Origin: Dillenia suffruticosa
Taxonomy: Eukaryota; Streptophyta; Magnoliopsida; Dilleniales; Dilleniaceae
Length of the DNA stretch: 64,000 nt
Direction of reading: 5' to 3'
Assembly (NCBI GenBank): GCA_033439265.1
Contig: JAVTVX010000010.1
Coordinates: 6,076,001-6,140,000 of the forward strand
Shown: positions 57,165 through 64,000 of the stretch, piece after piece
Numbering within the stretch: the first letter of the stretch is position 1
Layout of the letters: every line of letters begins with the position of its first letter
Program-made: the position numbers and the translations under genes
Notes under the pieces: generated by a model
What the model was told of the DNA's origin: nothing
Databases searched by the model: none
What the model saw: the letters and a program-made list of their open reading frames with translations, nothing else

Positions 57165-58643
57165 TTCCCACTCGCACATGAATGTTAGACTTGCATATAA
57201 TATGATCATTACAATCGAACACCTATTTCATACAAGCAAGTGAATTGCATAACCTGTCAGAATATTAAGAGTTCAAGGGGATTAAACTGATTAAGGATAT
57301 ATAGTGTCTCACTTATGATGTAATGATAAGCATATCGTATCTCGTCATACCCCAAACTTCATTTACAAGGCACGATCAACGTATCTCTCATTTCTCAGAA
57401 TAATGTAAAAATATGATTGACTCAAATCTGTTCATGTATTCGCAGTTATGCCTCCAAACACTTAGTTATAGACATAATTGGTTGGCCTATGAATACAAAG
57501 TAATGTGTTTCAAAAACAGTTTTCCTTTCATACTACTAATTTTTAAATTTATTTTAACTGTTTTCTTAAATATGCATCGCCAAACCAAAATCAATCATGA
57601 TTTTTTAGTGACATCCTAAAATAGCAATACAAAAATAAAATTTCAAGAAACGGTTGAAAGTTCTAAGGGTAATAGATTGAGGTTCAATACAAAGCTCCAG
57701 GTCTCAGTCAATGATGTAAAGAGAGATGCACCATCTCATTATCTATATGGTCACATAAATACACGTAGTATGAAACATGTGCTGCGATATTCTTTTTTCT
57801 CATCTGGAACCGTATGTCTTCTATTTTAAAATAATGTATCATATAAGTCTTAATCCAAGTTTATACAATGCTTGACCTGACTTTTCCTTCTTACGTATGC
57901 TCAAAATCTCATCATATTAAGAAAAACTCAAACTCGGCTATTAGACAAGGTCAATGGGTTGTGGGGATTCATTTTTTTTTTTGGGTGAGATGTGGGGATT
58001 CATTTTGTGATGATTCATTTTGTAGGGATTCATTTCGATTACCATATATATAGACATAATCGATAATCTTGTCTTAGTTCTATACTAAGACTGCATGTAT
58101 GTTAGTCAACCATAAATTAATATTGTTTCATCTCTATATGTCACCCACACATTAAAGGCGATTGCTTATGTAAGAGAACCTGTTCAACATATCTTTAAAT
58201 GTAAACACAAGAATTTTGGAAACAAAATACAATTCAAATGTCAATTAATATGAGTATTATATCATATATACTCTATATATGATTACAATCATAATTACAG
58301 TCAACCTATACAATCCAAGAGATCTAATATGTCTCACAAACATATCTATTGGTTTGGTAAAAGAATCAGCCACCATTAAATGCATAAGAATATACTTTAA
58401 TATCACTTTCTTCTTTTCAATCGTATCTCTAATAAAATTGAACTTTATGTTTATATATCTGTAACAATATTTAAAATCTCTAATATAAACAATAGCTGAC
58501 TGATTGTTACAATGAATTATCACATTCCTATTAAGTTATTTACTATTCCCAAATATTACGAAAATCTACTAAATCAAACTCCTTCTTGCACTTCTTGCAC
58601 TACCAAAACACATGTCATAAATTCTATTTCCATTATAGAAAAA
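56602..58643 (-). mobile_element. copia element B, 3' part only
   Basis: Same family and strand as copia A. The 3' LTR is about 56602-57164. The untranslated 3' region (57165-58250) parallels 28117-29200, and RNase H is at 58523-58257 ('MIIHCNNQSAIVYIRDFKYC', 'YILMHLMVADSFTKPIDMF'). It ends abruptly near 58643 at the RNase H Glu motif, where the ERF gene fragment begins. Everything upstream is missing. Confidence 0.85.
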
Positions 58644-58920
58644 GACGATCAACTTTGAGTATGAACCCAAACCCCTGATCCAAACTCCTCAGCCTAAATC
58701 CTTTGGTCGCAAGTTGAATCTCAAAGTCACTATTCCTCAGCAGCAGGAGTTTCGAATTCTGACAACAGCAAGTGCGGAGGATTTCAGCGAAAGGAAGCAT
58801 TACAGAGGAGTGAGGCAGAGGTCGCTCACGGTGAAGATTAGGGATCTGAGCAATAGAGGGTCTAGGGTTTAGCTAGGAACATTCGACACCATAATCGAAG
58901 CCGCCAAGGCATATGAGTGG
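58644..58920 (+). pseudogene. Truncated duplicate of the ERF gene
   Basis: It aligns at the large majority of positions with 14702-14982 of the intact ERF gene, from '[13 protein letters not shown]' to just past 'AAKAYD' (about residues 70-163). It has no start codon. A 9-bp deletion with local changes removes the 'PWGKFAAE' core of the AP2 domain, and TGG has become TAG in 'SRVWLG'. The left side meets copia B, the right side copia C. It makes no functional factor. Confidence 0.93.
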
Positions 58921-58923
58921 ATA

Positions 58924-59309
58924 TGTGCAAAAGGTTTTTCCATAGATAATTATTATTATTTGAAAGCATTCTCTTATACAATTACAGTGAAATAAATATT
59001 TAATGTCCCAAGATCTAGAGTCGGATCACTAACATTTTCGATGTACGGGTCCGAAAAATATCACCAATGGATCAATCTCCTTCTTGTTCACAATCCAAGG
59101 GTCAATGTATATGGTGTAGATCTTTCTTCTTCTTTTGTGAATTCTCTCTCAACTTTTAATGTGCATGAAGGATGGTTATGGGAGTTGGACTTGGTTTTCT
59201 CTTAAAAAACCACTCCCTCCCTTCCCTCCTTTTGAAATTCAAAACATGTAAGGGAATGGGTTTGAGTCAAACCCACATAGGCAACCTGACCCAGTACCCA
59301 TAACTTACA
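58924..59309 (-). repeat. 3' LTR of copia C
   Basis: The outer right limit is set by the CTTACA/CTCTCACTCGCACATGAGG junction, which parallels the LTR and purine tract junctions at 28116 and 57164. The left limit (TGTGCAAAAGG) is inferred from the TG rule and from where ERF similarity stops. Confidence 0.65.
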
Positions 59310-59516
59310 TCTCTCACTCGCACATGAGGGTTAGACCTACATTTTGCTCAATCACTTCTATATACCATCGATTTCATGCAAACAAATGGATCATGTAACT
59401 AGCGTGTACATCGAGAGCTCATAGTTATACCCCGGTTAAGAATATATAGCAGATCAAGATCTAATACAATGAGAACATCAAGTCTCGCTATACCCCAGAC
59501 CTCTTGTAACACCAAA

Positions 59517-59519
<3 letters not shown>

Positions 59520-59557
<38 letters not shown>

Positions 59558-59629
59558 GGATTGGAGACAGCGTTTTGGGGCAAAACGCTGCGTCCCCAAT
59601 TTGGGGAATAGGGTTAAAACCCTAACCCC

Positions 59630-59678
<49 letters not shown>

Positions 59679-59790
59679 GACCTTTCATCTTCTCGCGGCT
59701 CTCTTCCTTCTGCCGCTGCTCCGCGCCTTCCTCTGCCACTACCACCACCATCTTCTTCTTCTCCTTCTTCTTCTTCTTCTTCTTCTTCTC
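59520..59790. repeat. A35, (TC)n and (CTT)n microsatellites in the LTR
   Basis: A run of 35 A at 59520-59554, a pure TC/CT tract at about 59634-59677 and CTT-rich sequence at 59750-59790. Confidence 0.95.
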
Positions 59791-61485
59791 TCCCTCTCGC
59801 TGTCGCTCTCTCCCTTCAACTTCGCCACTCCGCCGTAGTCCCTCTCCCTTCCGCCACCACCGTACGCCACCGCTCGCGATTGCCGCTGCTCCTTCCACCA
59901 CCGCAAGCGCAACCCAACACCTTCTGCCACCTCGCGATCCACCCAACGCGATCCTCTCCACACGAGCACAGCGCGAACACAGTGCACCTCAGTCCGCAAG
60001 TGAGCAGGACCGAGCCCGCAGTGCGAGCCCAGGCCGCGAGCAAGACGGAGCCCGCGAGTGCGAGCCAGGCCGCGAGCAGGACCGAGCCCGCGAGCAGGAC
60101 CGAGCCAGCGAGCGCGAGCCAGGCCGCGAGCGTGAGCAAGCGCGCGAGCCAGCGCACAGGCGCGCAAGGGCGTACAGCAGCGCATGAGCGCGAGCGAGCC
60201 GGCGCACTAGCGCACACCAGCACAGCGCACGAGTGCGCACCAGCGCAGCGCACGAGCACACGAGCGTGCACCAGCACACGAGCGAGCACAAGCCCGCAGG
60301 CCAACCAGCCTGCAGGCCCATCAGCTATAGGCCCATCGGCCCGCCAGCCGCAGGCCCATCACCCGCAGTCCTGCCAACCTGCAGGCCCATCACCCGCAGG
60401 CCCACCAGCCTGCAGGCCCATCAACTGTAGGCCCGCCAACCCGCAGGCCTACCAGCCCACAGGCCTGCCGGCCCGCTAGCCCACTGGCCCACAGACCGCG
60501 AGCCGGCTAGCTGAAGCCCACTGGCCCGCTAACCCGCGAACCCACGAGCCCACGACGGCCCGCAACAGCCCGTGAGCCCGTGACAGCCCACGAACCTCCA
60601 CGCAGGTAAATGACTTAGGGTTTTGCTTCTGATCTAAGTGTTTAGATCTAACAAATAAATTTTGTTTTGATAGGAAACACTACAGATCTTGGAGTGACCG
60701 AAGCGACATTCGGGCGAGACTCTGCACTTTGAGAAAACCCTAGGTGAGGAGATCTCGGCTCTAACTGATACATTGAATGAATCTAGGATTGAATCTAAGA
60801 TAAAAAGTTCTGTATATGTTTAGAGTGTAAGTAGAATGCGAATAGAATACAAATTCTAAAATGATTATATATGATTTTGAAGGTTAAAGTATAGAATGTT
60901 AAAGAAATTAGATGGTCTGATACGAAAGAAGCATGTTATAGAATCACAAAATCATGTCGAGTGAATTCGAATAGTTTCCTTAGAGTTAAACTTTGAAATA
61001 TGCATGAAAGTATCTGGATTGTAGGATTGGAATGAAATGAGCCGTAAAGTAGAGGATATAGTACATTTCATGTCTTTCGGATAAACCCTAAAGATACTTG
61101 AGAAATTGATATTCAATTTTAATGATCTGATTAGCTTGATCTTTTTTTTGGAGACTCGAGAAATCAGATTGGATTGGTTTTGGAAATAGGGAGTGACCAC
61201 CCTCCCTAGAACAGTGAGTGGGATTTTGACATTCGCTATTGATTGAAAATCATGTTTCAAAAATATTTTTTAAATGACATGTTTCTGCAAAATGTATGTT
61301 TGTTAGAATTTTCGAATATTTTATGAAATGTTTTGTGACCTTTGGAATGTCTTAAATTCTGACTTTATTGATATGCATCCATGAGTTTTGATAATTAAAT
61401 ATTGTGCCATATTTTTGACATATTGATATATTTTAATACTTCCACTGCATTAGCACATGGTTTTAAATGGATTTACTTATATATT

Positions 61486-61599
61486 GGACTATATGCCCGG
61501 CCGACGTTATGATATTATGCATGGGGCTATATGCCCGGCCGACATGGTGATGAGATGCATGGGGCTACGTACCCGGCCGATATGATATTGTGATTCGTA
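61486..61599. repeat. Three 38-bp tandem repeats in the LTR
   Basis: 'CTATATGCCCGGCCGAC' or close variants start at 61489, 61527 and 61565, spaced exactly 38 bp apart. Confidence 0.9.
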
Positions 61600-62098
61600 G
61601 CTACGAAGGACATCTGGTAAAGGCACCCCTTGTGTCTGGATACGCTTCGGCCAGAGGTATCCACCAGATCGTCATGTGTATGGGTGTCCCAGGTTGACCC
61701 TCATCGGAGAGGACGTTGAGTACGGCTCCGTCTAGCACCAGGCGGGGGCACCATACACGGCCGATTAGTTATATGTACATTATTATTATTTACAGGCTAG
61801 TTGGAGTAGCCTGTGACCAACATTGGAGAGCCATTATTTAATACTTGCATTTGGAAAAACCCCCAATGCGCCGTCATTGGTCGAGGTAGACCATTGCCGA
61901 GAATATTTTATTGGCCGACTCTTCATGATATTGATATAAATATTGGATGCATATTCTAACTTTATGATGTGTGCGTATGATATATGATTTTGAAATAACA
62001 TGATCGGTTTGCACACTGTGGATATTTTTTTTTCTTATGCTTTGACACTCCAAGTTCACCCTCGATATTGATAGTATGATGTCAATCCCCTCACTTAC

Positions 62099-62122
62099 TG
62101 AGTATCCTCCCATAGATACTCA
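62099..62122. other. Conserved LTR hairpin, perfect 8-bp stem
   Basis: TGAGTATC, an 8-base loop, then GATACTCA. Counterparts occur in the other large LTRs at 9706-9729, 32371-32390, 35062-35085 and 43092-43115, each 615-650 bp from the LTR 3' end. Confidence 0.8.
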
Positions 62123-62739
62123 CCCCTCACTTTTTTTCCCACAGGATTAGTGTTGAACCGAGGAGGCATTGTTGAGTTTGTATAATTGTGACGCGAACGT
62201 GATATCACTGGGCTTGGGTATGGATATCTTCATCTCTTCCGCTACGATAATTGGTGATATCGTTATGTATTAGAGATTTTAGTTTGACCAATATATTTAT
62301 ATAATTTTTTTGGGATGACTGTATAAATTATGGACATTTATTCGTGAAACTCTCGTATTGATTTATTTCATTGTATTGAGGCATTTGTGAATATTTAAAA
62401 ATAATTTGGAATTTTATTTTATATATGCGTAGAATTTAAATCCACTCGGTGTGGCGGCTGCTCATGCTCTAGTTGGGCATGACAATAAAGGTCTGTTGCT
62501 AGGACTGCTAGAAACTTATTAGTCTTGCATTGTTCTGGATGTTGGCTGTGGTATTTGTTAATTTTGGAGAGACCGGGATGGCCAATTGTTTATTTTACAG
62601 GATGAATATGATATACAGGTGAAATTGTACATGGAAAACCTCCAATTTATGGGGAGGTTCTGCCCGATTTTCTATAAAAATACAGCCGGCATCCAAAGAC
62701 AACGGGCGGCTGTTCACAATCCCGGTTCGGGGCGTGACA

Positions 62740-63600
62740 CCTCTTTTACTATATACAAAGTCACTGTATCTCTTATCCCTCTATTAATGAATAAGAGCAT
62801 ACTTGACTCATCTCAACTATGCATTCACAATTATATTTCAGAACATCAAGTTAAAAACATAACTGGCCAGTTTGTGAATACAAAAATTATGTACAAACTT
62901 TAAGACAATCTTCCTTTCGCACTACTATCTTTTCACTTCATTTTAGCTGCTTTCCTAGTCATGCACCGCAAAACCGAATCAATCATGATCTATTGGTTAC
63001 ATGCTAAAGTAGCAACACTAAAATAAAATTTCAAGAAACAGACGAAAGTCTTAAGGGTTAAATGAGGTTAATTACAAACATCTGGATCTCACGCAATAAG
63101 ATAGAAGGATTCATTAACTCATTACCCATAGGGTTACTGAAAGCACGCGTGGTATGAACACATGCTACGATACATTTTCTATTTATTTAGAAGTGTATGT
63201 CTATTTCAAAATTATAATGCATCATACAGGTTTTAGTCCAAGTATATCACGATACTGACTTAATTCTCTCTTCTTATAAATCCTCCAAAAAATCACTTTT
63301 CTAAAAGAGAACCACACCTGGCTTTTAGACAAGTGTAATGGATTGTGGGAAATCCATTTCGATTATCAAATAAATAAATATCAAGGATAATCTCATCTTA
63401 GTTCTATACTAAGGTGACTGATTTATGTTAATTATCCAAAATATACATTGACTCATCTCTACATATCACACAGATATTAGAGGCGATTGCTCTTGTGAGA
63501 GACCCAATCTTCCAAACTTGTCCGACATACTTTTTAATCAAGACATAAGAACTCGCAAATGCAAACAAATTTAAATGTCATATAATAATGAGTATTATAT
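62740..63600 (-). other. 3' untranslated part of copia C
   Basis: No coding signature. The sequence parallels 28270-29200 of copia A and 57320-58250 of copia B, so it belongs to the element. Confidence 0.7.
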
Positions 63601-63624
63601 CACGTTCATTACATATACATACAA

Positions 63625-64000
63625 TTACACTCTACGCAATTCTAGAGACTTTACATGTTTCAGAAATATATCTCTAGGTATCGGTTTCGTGAATGGATCA
63701 GCCACCATTAAATACGTAGATAAATACTTCAATGTCACTTCTCTCTTTTCAACAATATCTCGAATAAAATTGAATTTCGTATCAATGTGTTTGGTTTTCC
63801 CATGATATTTGGGATTTTTCGTGTAAACGATAGCTGATTGACTATCATTATAAATTGTCACAGCTCTCACTTTGTCGCTTACAATCCCCAGATGTTGTAA
63901 AAACTGTTTTAACCAAACACACTCCTGAACTGCTGGAGCACAAGTTACAAACTCTGCTTCCATCGTGGACAGTGATACACATGTTTGTTTCTTGCTTCTC
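63625..64000 (-). pseudogene. copia C RNase H, open to the window edge
   Basis: The minus frame reads 'MEAEFVTCAPAVQECVWLKQ', then 'FLQHLGIVSDK', then 'TIYNDSQSAIVYTKNPKYH', ending 'YLMVADPFTKPI'. The RNase H catalytic Glu and Asp are present and the frame is unbroken up to 64000. This is the best-preserved copy of the domain among A, B and C. Confidence 0.9.

Larger units (their letters stand above)
59505..62739 (+). mobile_element. Solo LTR of a third large gypsy family, 3235 bp
   Basis: It begins TGTAACACC and ends GGGGCGTGACA. CCTCT lies at 59500-59504 and 62740-62744, a perfect duplication. The last 150 bp are a diverged reverse-complement match of the first 150 bp of the Tekay LTRs, so it is a related lineage in the opposite orientation. 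From the start it has an A run of 35, three stacked palindromes, a (TC)n tract, (CTT)n, then about 650 bp of GC-rich repeats. The 336-codon frame over that part is low-complexity and not a gene. Confidence 0.95.
58924..64000 (-). mobile_element. copia element C, split by a solo LTR and cut by the window edge
   Basis: Same family as A and B. 3' LTR 58924-59309. The internal untranslated part runs 59310-59504 and resumes at 62740. RNase H lies at 63963-63625 and its frame continues to the edge. The solo LTR at 59505-62739 interrupts it. The 5' part lies to the right of the window. Confidence 0.85.

Noticed and set aside
59569..59624. Stacked palindromes as a Rho-independent-type terminator
   Set aside because: Plant nuclear context; they sit at an LTR start before a CT tract, fitting a promoter or leader better.
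59469..60479. 336-codon Ser/Pro/Ala-rich open frame and its antisense frames
   Set aside because: It starts in a poly(A) run and crosses microsatellites and word-repetitive GC sequence of a solo LTR.

Overview
The window looks like nuclear DNA of a flowering plant, most likely a eudicot. The evidence is one intronless group IX ERF transcription factor gene, plant-type Ty1/copia and Ty3/gypsy retrotransposons with initiator-tRNA-Met primer sites, a plant L1-type LINE, a small CACTA transposon, and the remains of a plant DCD-domain gene. The window is repeat-dominated. Only one host gene looks intact, the ERF gene at 14493-15332.

Layout, left to right. 1-4450: two decayed copia fragments (+). 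4976-5951: a non-autonomous CACTA element with a 3-bp target duplication (AAC). 6565-12380: a decayed LINE (-) split by a 2.7-kb solo LTR (9059-11764, duplication GTATT). 14219-15400: the ERF gene with a CT-rich promoter tract, a TATA-like box and poly(A) signals. 16069-16427: a short LTR-like repeat. 16585-19389: a decayed gypsy element (-), which runs into a 781-bp palindrome made of two inverted LTR ends (19390-20170). 20171-24015: a truncated copia element with its 5' LTR. 24045-26854: a truncated Tat/Ogre-like gypsy element with its 5' LTR.

27668-47550 is one nested block. A copia element (A, -) is bounded by LTRs and by matching AACAC duplications almost 20 kb apart. Inside it sit a 2.2-kb gypsy solo LTR (31756-33977, duplication CAACT) and a full-length Tekay/Del-type chromovirus (34414-44965) with chromodomain integrase. 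Element A, together with a second complete copia (D, +, 48923-55614, duplication CTTCT), has broken up a DCD-domain host gene on the minus strand. Its exon pieces remain at 47905-48033, 48761-48922 and 55615-55672.

56602-64000 holds two more copia copies of the A family (B and C, -). Between them lies a truncated, stop-containing copy of the ERF gene (58644-58920). Element C is split by a 3.2-kb solo LTR (59505-62739, duplication CCTCT) and runs off the right edge.

The large gypsy LTRs share an architecture: A-rich start, telobox-like palindrome, CT tract, GC-rich leader, and a conserved hairpin about 615-650 bp from the LTR 3' end. Coordinates of LTRs with matched duplications are base-exact by eye; limits of decayed interiors are approximate. 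No wholly new system is claimed. The strongest unusual signals are the hidden DCD gene, the ERF fragment, the LTR hairpin with compensating changes, and the LTR palindrome.
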